Shown one piece after another: positions 1-5,350 of a stretch of 5,714 nucleotides of DNA. The notes under the pieces are model-generated. The model was given only the letters and a program-made list of their open reading frames with translations, did no database searches and had not been told where the DNA came from. Within the stretch, counting starts at the first letter, position 1; each line of letters opens with the position of its first letter. The DNA comes from Polyangiaceae bacterium. GTDB taxonomy: Bacteria > Myxococcota_A > Polyangia > Polyangiales > Polyangiaceae. Position numbers and translations under genes: made by a program. The stretch lies in NCBI GenBank assembly GCA_025934595.1, contig JAICXU010000251.1:1-5714 (forward strand). Direction: 5' to 3'.

Positions 1-378
1 CTCCTCGCCGATCCTCTCCTGAAGCACGAGCCGGTGCGCGCATGCATCGAGCGCTCGCGCGATCGCACCGATGCCCACGATTTTTTCTTTCGGCGCGAAC
101 GCGACGGTGGCCTCTCCCCACGCTTGCATCAAATGATGCGGGCACGTCGTCGCGACCGGCAGCGAGCGCGCGACGACGATCCCCGTTTTTCCCGCGATCG
201 CATCTTGCGCGAGTATTTTCGTAGGATCGGCGTCGTAGCCGGCGGCGAGATCTTCGAGATAAGCGGCCGCGACGCGATCGCCCGTTCCTGCGAGCTCCGG
301 CTCCTTCTCGGGATCGCGACCGATCGCCCGCAAGAACGCGTCGATCGCGCGCGCCGCTTCGATTCGATCTGCCGCCAT
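1..378 (-). CDS. folE: GTP cyclohydrolase I-like protein (FolE family), C-terminus cut by the window edge
   Basis: Reading the minus strand from the ATG at 378 gives an open frame of 126 codons that reaches the left edge with no stop. FolE enzymes convert GTP to dihydroneopterin triphosphate, the first step of folate/pterin synthesis, in the cytoplasm. Visible landmarks are an N-terminal helical part with E-P-E-L-A-G-T-G-D-R-V-A (family form: G-L-x-D-T-P-x-R-V), then T-T-C-P-H-H-L-M with Cys79, His81 and His82, and L-Q-E-R-I-G with Gln120 and Glu121. These match E. coli Cys110, His112, His113 and Gln151/Glu152. The distal zinc Cys region lies outside the window; family members are about 180-220 residues. 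Oddities: C-E-H-H is C-P-H-H, and the usual G-L-S-K-I-A-R is G-I-G-A-I-A-R, so the Ser and Lys that contact the triphosphate in E. coli are Gly and Ala. The start lies 17 bases after the DUF2203 stop with only a weak GAAG upstream. The family is confident; the exact activity is less so. Confidence 0.9.
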   Translation of the reverse strand, partial: MAADRIEAARAIDAFLRAIGRDPEKEPELAGTGDRVAAAYLEDLAAGYDADPTKILAQDAIAGKTGIVVARSLPVATTCPHHLMQAWGEATVAFAPKEKIVGIGAIARALDACAHRLVLQERIGEE

Positions 379-395
379 CGCGTTCGAATCGTACT

Positions 396-863
396 TCAGT
401 TGAGGAGGCGTTGGCGAACGCTCGCACCGATGCCACGGCGCGCGGAAAATCCTTCATCGAGCGCGTGGTAATGGCCGCACTCGGGCTCGCCGTATTTCCA
501 GCAGAGCCAAACGAGCTTGTCGTCGACACGGCCATAAAAATCGACGAGTCCGATGCGCGTGTCTTTCACGACCGCGCCGAAGCCTTCGACCTCGCGCCAG
601 CCTTCTTGATACGTGGCGATGCGCGCGATGAGCTCGAGCTTCATGGTGCGAATGGATTCGGTGTCGGCGTCGAGCGGTGTGATTTCGTCGGGCACTTCCC
701 CGAGCAGCTCCGCGAGCGCGAAGAGGCGCTTCTCGATGTCGCCTCGCCGCTCGAGCTGACGACCGACGATCTCCGACAGACGCGGAATCATCGCGTTGAC
801 CGCCTCGAGCGTGAAGACTTGCGGCTCGCTCATGACCTCCAGGGAGTATGCCATCGATTTCAT
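396..863 (-). CDS. DUF2203 family protein
   Basis: A 155-residue soluble protein with no signal peptide or membrane segment. It shows the DUF2203 pattern. An N-terminal V-F-T-L-E-A-V-N (residues 16-23) is followed by a helical stretch rich in Glu and Arg. A C-terminal block follows: V-K-D (99-101), G-L-V-D-F (105-109), L-C-W-K-Y-G-E-P-E (120-128), H-Y-H-A-L-D-E-G-F (131-139) and a final A-R-R. The family has no established biochemical role that I know of. Cys129, His131 and His133 form a C-x-H-x-H cluster that could bind metal, but this is only inference. The start at 863 is chosen because its ATG overlaps the stop of the upstream permease gene (ATGA), as at every junction before it. The ATG at 833 is a real alternative (145 residues), directly behind GGAGG. 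The neighbours, a permease upstream and folE downstream, do not reveal its job. Confidence 0.85.
   Translation of the reverse strand: MKSMAYSLEVMSEPQVFTLEAVNAMIPRLSEIVGRQLERRGDIEKRLFALAELLGEVPDEITPLDADTESIRTMKLELIARIATYQEGWREVEGFGAVVKDTRIGLVDFYGRVDDKLVWLCWKYGEPECGHYHALDEGFSARRGIGASVRQRLLN
836..840 (-). promoter_or_regulatory. Possible Shine-Dalgarno for an internal start of the DUF2203 gene
   Basis: On the minus strand the sequence TGGAGG precedes an in-frame ATG (833-831) with only two bases between. It is the best anti-16S match near any gene start in the operon. The spacing is shorter than usual, and the competing start at 863 has the ATGA overlap. It therefore leaves the DUF2203 start ambiguous. 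Confidence 0.35.
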
Positions 864-2035
864 CCGCGCATCGCTTCCATGGGGTCGAGTATCGCTGCGC
901 GCCAGGCCGGAAGGATCGAAAGTGCGACGAACGGGCCCACGACGGCGAGGCCGATCGCAAAGAGCTGCGCGAGATCGACCATGGGCGTGAGCGCCTGCTC
1001 GGGATAGATCGCGCTCCATCCGGCGATGGCCGGTCGCAAACCGACGGCGCCGAGCCAGAACACCCACGAATACGCCAAAAATAAGCCGATCGCGGCGCCG
1101 ACCGACGCGACGATCCACGACTCGACGAGCTTCACGAGGAGCACGTCGCTCGTGCCGAAGCCGACCGCTTTCAAGATCGCGATTTCTTTTTTCTCTTCGG
1201 GCCCGAGCCCGCTCGCGCGGTCCCACGCGAGCAAGATGAGCGCGACGAGCGCCGGGATCGAAGCCGCGAGGACGATGCCGCTTCGCCGGCCGTACGCGAG
1301 CGCATACACGCGTCCGAGCAAATCGCGCTCGACGATGCGCGTGCCGGGAAGCCGATCGACGATCGTCTGCGCGACGACGCGCGCTTCTTCCGGATTGGAG
1401 AGATCGACGGCGACGTCGGTGGATTCATTTTCTTGCAAGCCGAGGAGCGCGCGCGCATCCGCCTCGTCACATGCGATGACGTCGGCGGCGAAGAGATCGA
1501 CGTCCGAGTCGAACGTGCCGACGAGCTTCAAGGCCGGCGCCTTCAGACCGAGGGAAGGGAGCTGCAGATCGTCGCCGACGACGACGCCGAGCGCATGCGC
1601 GAGCGTCGAGCCCATCACCATTTCATGCGCGCCCGATTTCAGATCGCGGCCTTCGGCGATCGCACGTTGATCGAGCGGCGGCTCGTCGGATGGAACGCCG
1701 ACCACGGTGACGTTGCCTTGCAACGCCGGCACGAAGAGGTATCCCCAGGCGCGCGGGCGGATTGATTTCACCGATAAAATCGCGGGATTTCGGATCGCTT
1801 CGACGTCGCTTGCCCGCGTCGTCGCGATGCGTCCCGCGACGATTCGTTCCACGACGATCGCGGGCACGGCGTCGCGCGCGCGGTCGGCGTCGGCATGGAG
1901 CGCGTCGGTCAGGAACAAAATCGACGCGACGAGCGTGACGGCGAGCGCGAGACCCGACGCGAGCGCGAGTGATTTGCCGGCCCTGCGGCGGAGCGATGCG
2001 GTCGCATACGCGAGGAGCGAAAGCCAGCGCTTCAT
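860..2035 (-). CDS. FtsX/MacB-type ABC transporter permease (LolC/MacB-like topology)
   Basis: A 391-residue inner-membrane protein of the FtsX superfamily. This class uses ATP hydrolysis in a partner to move periplasmic parts mechanically (lipoprotein release, export or cell-wall enzyme control) rather than to form a channel. The N-terminal span is at about 23-43. A large periplasmic domain (about 44-250, MacB_PCD-like) follows, then three spans at about 252-271, 303-327 and 355-375. Between the second and third spans lies the coupling segment E-E-K-K-E-I-A-I-L-K-A-V-G-F (280-293), a hallmark of the family. The tail P-A-W-R-A-A-I-L-D-P-M-E-A-M-R is the usual ending. Length and four-span topology are normal for the class. 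The ATG at 2035 overlaps the stop of the small upstream gene. No ATPase gene accompanies it in the window. The substrate cannot be deduced; LolC/E, MacB or a species-specific relative are all possible. Confidence 0.92.
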   Translation of the reverse strand: MKRWLSLLAYATASLRRRAGKSLALASGLALAVTLVASILFLTDALHADADRARDAVPAIVVERIVAGRIATTRASDVEAIRNPAILSVKSIRPRAWGYLFVPALQGNVTVVGVPSDEPPLDQRAIAEGRDLKSGAHEMVMGSTLAHALGVVVGDDLQLPSLGLKAPALKLVGTFDSDVDLFAADVIACDEADARALLGLQENESTDVAVDLSNPEEARVVAQTIVDRLPGTRIVERDLLGRVYALAYGRRSGIVLAASIPALVALILLAWDRASGLGPEEKKEIAILKAVGFGTSDVLLVKLVESWIVASVGAAIGLFLAYSWVFWLGAVGLRPAIAGWSAIYPEQALTPMVDLAQLFAIGLAVVGPFVALSILPAWRAAILDPMEAMRG

Positions 2036-2352
2036 CGCCCGCGTCCGATCTTCGCTTCTTCGTTCCATGCGTCGCGCGGAGGCGAGATCGCGCCGCCGGC
2101 GGGATCGGGATCGGGCAGCGCGGGACCGTCGGAGAACGCGGCCCCGGGCTCTTCGAGCGACGGCGTGCGGAGCCAACGCGCACCCCCCGAAAGCGCGAGA
2201 TCGCTCGACGGGAGCCGATGCACGACGGCGAGACGCATGGCCGCTTCTTGCGCATGCGTGATGCGCCGCGAACGCGCGTCGAGCGAGAGCAAGATGAGCG
2301 TCGCCGGCAAGAGCGCGATGGCGCAAATCCCCGCCGCCGCTCGGCCTCTCAT
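2032..2352 (-). CDS. Small single-span membrane protein of unknown function
   Basis: I do not recognise this 106-residue protein. A short basic N-terminus (M-R-G-R) leads into one hydrophobic segment at about residues 5-24, followed by D-A-R-S-R-R. It is therefore probably an N-in signal-anchored protein with a periplasmic tail of about 80 residues. The tail has no cysteine, is rich in Pro, Gly and Ala, and contains A-R-W-L-R-T-P-S-L-E-E-P (about 58-69) and P-D-P-D-P-A-G-G (80-87). Support that it is a real gene: its ATG overlaps the mlaE stop (2349-2352) and its TGA overlaps the ATG of the FtsX-type permease (2032-2035), filling exactly the space between them with the same ATGA signature on both sides. 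A membrane span at exactly the N-terminus is not expected of a shadow frame. It may be an accessory subunit of either permease; that is inference from position only. Confidence 0.72.
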   Translation of the reverse strand: MRGRAAAGICAIALLPATLILLSLDARSRRITHAQEAAMRLAVVHRLPSSDLALSGGARWLRTPSLEEPGAAFSDGPALPDPDPAGGAISPPRDAWNEEAKIGRGR

Positions 2353-3227
2353 GGCGTGCTGAAGATCGCCATGAGCACTTTGGTGAGCAAGAAATCGGCG
2401 ACGAGGAGCGAGATCGATACGACGACGACGGTGCGCGTCGTGCTCGTGCCGACGCCCTCGGTGCCGCCGGTCGTCTTGAGCCCGAAGTGACAACCGACCA
2501 TCGCGATGATGAAGCCGAAGATCGGTGTCTTCAGCATGCCGCTCAAGAAATCGCCCATACCGGTGGACTCGAGCGAGCTGTTCATGAAAAACGACGCCGA
2601 GATGCCGAACTGCACGCGGCAGATGAAGATCGCGCCGATGGTTCCGAGCGCGAGCGCATACACGCTCAAGATCGGCATGATCAAAATTGCCGCCAAAACA
2701 CGCGGCAAAACGAGCTTTTTGGCGGGCTCCGCGCCGAGCGCGCGAATCGCGTCGACCTGTTCGGTGACGTTCATCGCGCCGACCTCCGCCGCCATGCCGC
2801 TGCCGATGCGACCACCGACGATGATGGCCGTGAGCGTGGGGGCGAGCTCGCGCGCGAACGAGAGCACGACGACGCGCGGAATGTATTCGAGGCCGCCGAA
2901 TCGCTGGAGACCGAACGCGAACTGGATGGTCATGACCATCCCGATGAAGAGGCTCGTCACCGTGACGATGCCCACGGAGCGAACGCCGAGCGACTCCATT
3001 TGGTAGATCGTGCTCGAGATTTCGAGCGGACGGCGCGGCAGCGCGCGGATCGTGCGTGTCGTGAGCAGCGAGACGTCGCCCAAGTGCTCGAGGAACGCGA
3101 GGATGCGATTTCCGTAGACCGAGAGCACCGGCGGCTCGGGCGGAGGCGGCGGAGGAAGTGACGGCGGCGGCCGATCCGACATGGGTCCCGACGACGGCGG
3201 GCCCTGATCGCTCGTGAACGCGCTCAT
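2349..3227 (-). CDS. mlaE: MlaE-type ABC transporter permease (phospholipid trafficking)
   Basis: A 292-residue inner-membrane permease of the MlaE/YrbE (Ttg2B) family. The family moves phospholipids between inner and outer membrane together with an MlaF ATPase and an MCE protein. The signature block is unmistakable: A-R-E-L-A-P-T-L-T-A (125-134), V-G-G-R-I-G-S-G-M-A-A-E-V-G (137-150), and E-Q-V-D-A-I-R-A-L-G (156-165). Hydrophobic spans lie at about 83-103, 125-140, 171-200, 227-246 and 257-287. The ending T-T-R-T-V-V-V-V ... D-F-L-L-T is typical. Odd is a cytoplasmic N-terminal extension of about 35 residues with Pro at 20-22, 25-30 and 32-33; ordinary MlaE proteins are about 260 residues. 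The ATG at 3227 overlaps the lipoprotein stop. Met16 (position 3182) is an alternative start but has no better ribosome site. No mlaF or mlaD is adjacent, which is unusual. Confidence 0.96.
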   Translation of the reverse strand: MSAFTSDQGPPSSGPMSDRPPPSLPPPPPPEPPVLSVYGNRILAFLEHLGDVSLLTTRTIRALPRRPLEISSTIYQMESLGVRSVGIVTVTSLFIGMVMTIQFAFGLQRFGGLEYIPRVVVLSFARELAPTLTAIIVGGRIGSGMAAEVGAMNVTEQVDAIRALGAEPAKKLVLPRVLAAILIMPILSVYALALGTIGAIFICRVQFGISASFFMNSSLESTGMGDFLSGMLKTPIFGFIIAMVGCHFGLKTTGGTEGVGTSTTRTVVVVSISLLVADFLLTKVLMAIFSTP

Positions 3228-3769
3228 TGTTTCGACCCGCTCGTGGCGTAGATCTCGTGCTCGGTGCCGAGCGTGCGAAAATCGCCGACGAAGCGCTCGA
3301 ACTCGCTCGCCGACGCCGCTTGATCCGGCGGGCTCACGTACACGAAATCGTAAATGCAGCCGTCTTTTTTCTCGACGTAGATGTCGTAGCTGAGAAGCAC
3401 GCCGTCGAGCTTGGCCTTGAGCGTCGTATGCCTGGCTTCGCGACCATCGAACGGGATCGTCTCCTCTTTGCCGTAGTCACGCTCCGTCGTGCCCATGATG
3501 AGCTGGCCCGTGAGCGAAACGAGGGGAACGTCGTCGTCACGTTCGCCGCATCGCGCGTTCAGCAAAATCGAGGCTTGGTGGGAGTCGTCGCGGAACGCGA
3601 GGCTCGCGTCGGTGACGTCGATGCGGTGCCATGTCGACGGCACCTCTCCGACGCGAAATGCGATTCGGCCGTCGCGGTACACGTGCCCATCGAAGCCTTT
3701 CTCCGAGCCGCCGCACGCGCATAGGATCGCGCTCGCGATGCCGAAAAAGAAAAGTGCGAAGCCTCGCAT
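3224..3769 (-). CDS. Predicted lipoprotein of unknown function, first gene of the mlaE operon
   Basis: A 181-residue exported protein. M-R-G-F-A-L-F-F-F-G begins a hydrophobic signal that ends in the lipobox L-C-A-C, so Cys19 should be the lipidated first residue, followed by G-G-S-E. Residue +2 is Gly rather than Asp, which by the E. coli rule favours outer-membrane sorting; that rule may not hold here. The mature part is a single domain of about 150 residues. It opens F-R-V-G-E-V-P-S-T-W (38-47) and contains F-D-G-R-E-A (107-112), L-D-G-V-L-L-S-Y-D (121-129) and D-G-C-I-Y-D-F-V-Y (136-144). Cys74 and Cys138 could pair as a disulfide. The pattern of a small beta-rich domain opening with a P-x-x-W element suggests a PsbP/DcrB-like fold, but I cannot confirm this. 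It heads the operon, and its TGA overlaps the mlaE ATG, which suggests a partner role in lipid trafficking. A stop codon 21 bases upstream in frame limits the start to 3769. Confidence 0.85.
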   Translation of the reverse strand: MRGFALFFFGIASAILCACGGSEKGFDGHVYRDGRIAFRVGEVPSTWHRIDVTDASLAFRDDSHQASILLNARCGERDDDVPLVSLTGQLIMGTTERDYGKEETIPFDGREARHTTLKAKLDGVLLSYDIYVEKKDGCIYDFVYVSPPDQAASASEFERFVGDFRTLGTEHEIYATSGSKQ

Positions 3770-3838
3770 ACGAGAAGTACCGTAGTAGCACTAAGGCCTC
3801 TTTTTTGGCTGGATTTCAGCTATATCGGCAGAAGCGTC
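3770..3838. promoter_or_regulatory. Divergent intergenic region between the lipoprotein operon and cysS
   Basis: These 69 bases are the only substantial non-coding DNA in the window. They must carry the promoters for both cysS and the six-gene minus-strand operon unless either starts inside its neighbour. The region is visibly more AT-rich than its surroundings. It has a T6 run at 3801-3806, an AAGGCCT element (3793-3799) and TATATC at 3821-3826. TATATC could be a -10 box for cysS, but no convincing TTGACA lies 16-18 bases upstream. On the minus strand GATATAGC overlaps the same spot. Neither gene has a strong Shine-Dalgarno: cysS has AGAAG four bases before its ATG, and the lipoprotein has none visible. 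The promoter role is inferred from layout, not from clear boxes. Confidence 0.4.
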
Positions 3839-5347
3839 ATGCTCCGTTTCTACAACACGCTCACACAAAACCTCGAGCCGTTCGAGCCGCTCACGCCGGG
3901 CACGGCGAAAATTTATTTGTGCGGGCTCACCACGTACGACCTCGCGCATGCCGGTCACGCGCGCACCAACACGTCGTTCGACGTTCTCGTGCGTCATCTT
4001 CGCGCGCGCGGCTACGACGTCACGTTCGTGCGCAACGTCACCGACGTCGACGACAAGATCATGAAGCGCGCGAAGGAAAACGGCGAAGAGCCGCTCGCGC
4101 TCTCGGCGCGCATGAGCGCCATGGCCGACGACGATCTCGCCGCATGCGGGTGCACCAAGCCCGATCACGAGCCGCGCGTGTCGACGCACATCCCGCAAAT
4201 CATCGCGCTCGTCGAGAAGCTCGTCGCGTCGGGTCACGCGTACGTCGCGAGCACGCTCAAAGGTCAGGACGTGTATTTTTCGGTCCGTGATTTCGCCGGG
4301 TACGGGAAGCTCTCGCATCGCAACATCGACGATCTGAAGAGCGGCGCGCGCATCGAGGTCGGTGAGGTGAAAAAAGATCCGCTCGATTTCGCGCTCTGGA
4401 AAGGCGACGACGCGGAATGGGGATGGCCTAGTCCGTGGGGCAAAGGTCGGCCCGGCTGGCACATCGAGTGCTCGGCGATGGCGTCGGCGTACCTCGGCGA
4501 GCACTTCGACATCCATTGCGGCGGAATGGATCTCATCTTCCCGCATCATGAAAATGAGATCGCGCAGAGCGAGGCCGTGTACGGCCCGCCGTTTTCGAAG
4601 GTGTGGCTGCACGGCGGCTTTTTGAACGCCGACAGCGAGAAGATGAGCAAATCGCTCGGCAATTTCGTCACCATTCGCGACGTGCTCGCGCGCAACGATC
4701 CGGAGGCCTTTCGCTACTACCTCCTCGGCACGCACTATCGCGGTCCGCTGAATTTCGAGCTGGAAAAAAAGCCCGACGGGCGCGTGGTGTTCCTCGGAAT
4801 CGACGAAGCCGAGCGTCGCACGGATTATTTGTATAATACATATGAGACGCTGCGCGCGATCGCCGAAGACGCCGAGCCGTCGTTCCAGAATCCGAACGGC
4901 GCAGCGGAAAAAATTCTGCGCGAGGGCCGCGAAAAAGTTCTCGCTGCGCTCGACAACGATTTGAACTCGCCGCAAGCGCTTGCCGTCATCGCCGAGCTCG
5001 CGAAGGTCGCGAACGACGTCGCCGTGCAGGCGAGGAAAGCAAAAGGTGTCGCAAAGGACCTCGCGAAGCCGATGGCCGCCGCCGCCGCCGACGCGCTTCG
5101 CGATGCGTGCGCGCCACTCGGCCTCATGCAGGCGGACAGCGAGGCCTATGCCGCGCGGTGCCGGATGCGCAGGCTCACCATTCGCGGGCTCGACCCGGCC
5201 GCGATCGACGAGAAGGTCGCGACGCGCGGCGAGGCACGCGCGGCCAAAGATTTCGCGAAGGCCGATGCAGTCCGAAATGAGCTCACGGCGCTGGGCGTCG
5301 AGATCCTCGATTCGGCGACCGGCACCTCGTGGCGCGTCGTCGTCTAG
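3839..5347 (+). CDS. cysS: Cysteinyl-tRNA synthetase
   Basis: A 502-residue cytoplasmic class I aminoacyl-tRNA synthetase that charges tRNA-Cys with cysteine. It begins M-L-R-F-Y-N-T-L-T, the usual family start. The catalytic Rossmann domain has the HIGH-type motif H-A-G-H at 37-40 and KMSKS exactly at 268-272. The zinc site that selects cysteine is complete: Cys28, Cys211 (H-I-E-C-S), His236 and Glu240 (P-H-H-E-N-E), aligning with E. coli Cys28, Cys209, His234 and Glu238. A helical DALR-type domain follows, ending in K-D-F-A-K-A-D-A-V-R and G-T-S-W-R. At 502 residues it is longer than the E. coli enzyme (461), partly through an insert after the catalytic domain (about residues 309-345). Variations: C-G-L-T-T-Y-D in place of the common C-G-P-T-V-Y-D, and five Ala at 413-417 encoded by a perfect (GCC)5 run. 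It appears monocistronic. Confidence 0.99.
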   Translation: MLRFYNTLTQNLEPFEPLTPGTAKIYLCGLTTYDLAHAGHARTNTSFDVLVRHLRARGYDVTFVRNVTDVDDKIMKRAKENGEEPLALSARMSAMADDDLAACGCTKPDHEPRVSTHIPQIIALVEKLVASGHAYVASTLKGQDVYFSVRDFAGYGKLSHRNIDDLKSGARIEVGEVKKDPLDFALWKGDDAEWGWPSPWGKGRPGWHIECSAMASAYLGEHFDIHCGGMDLIFPHHENEIAQSEAVYGPPFSKVWLHGGFLNADSEKMSKSLGNFVTIRDVLARNDPEAFRYYLLGTHYRGPLNFELEKKPDGRVVFLGIDEAERRTDYLYNTYETLRAIAEDAEPSFQNPNGAAEKILREGREKVLAALDNDLNSPQALAVIAELAKVANDVAVQARKAKGVAKDLAKPMAAAAADALRDACAPLGLMQADSEAYAARCRMRRLTIRGLDPAAIDEKVATRGEARAAKDFAKADAVRNELTALGVEILDSATGTSWRVVV

Positions 5348-5350
5348 CGA

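Noticed and set aside
34..1007. Plus-strand frames over folE and DUF2203
   Set aside because: They overlap confidently recognised minus-strand genes and have Arg-rich, motif-free translations.
2487..3161. A 224-codon plus-strand frame opposite mlaE
   Set aside because: It is extremely rich in Arg, Asp, Glu and His, as expected for the complement of a membrane-protein gene; the minus strand has clear MlaE motifs.
3805..3822. A sigma-54-like pattern before cysS: TTGGC, then GC ten bases after the GG
   Set aside because: The GG-N10-GC spacing fits, but the -12 half is CAGCT rather than TTGCW and the -24 half diverges after TGGC. A housekeeping tRNA synthetase gene is an unlikely target.
59..4863. 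Five copies of the octamer GCGATCGC (59, 194, 274, 1656, 4856), resembling the cyanobacterial HIP1 motif
   Set aside because: More than base composition alone would predict, but four of the five encode Ala-Ile-Ala in preferred codons (the fifth encodes Gly-Asp-Arg). Codon bias explains most of it, and none lies between genes.
3791..4975. A 394-codon open frame antisense to cysS
   Set aside because: It is a shadow of a highly biased high-GC gene: Arg/His/Val-rich composition, no recognisable domain, and it lies fully opposite an unambiguous cysS.
5075..5089. (GCC)5 trinucleotide repeat in cysS
   Set aside because: It encodes five alanines in a helical domain, is short, and is common in high-GC genomes.
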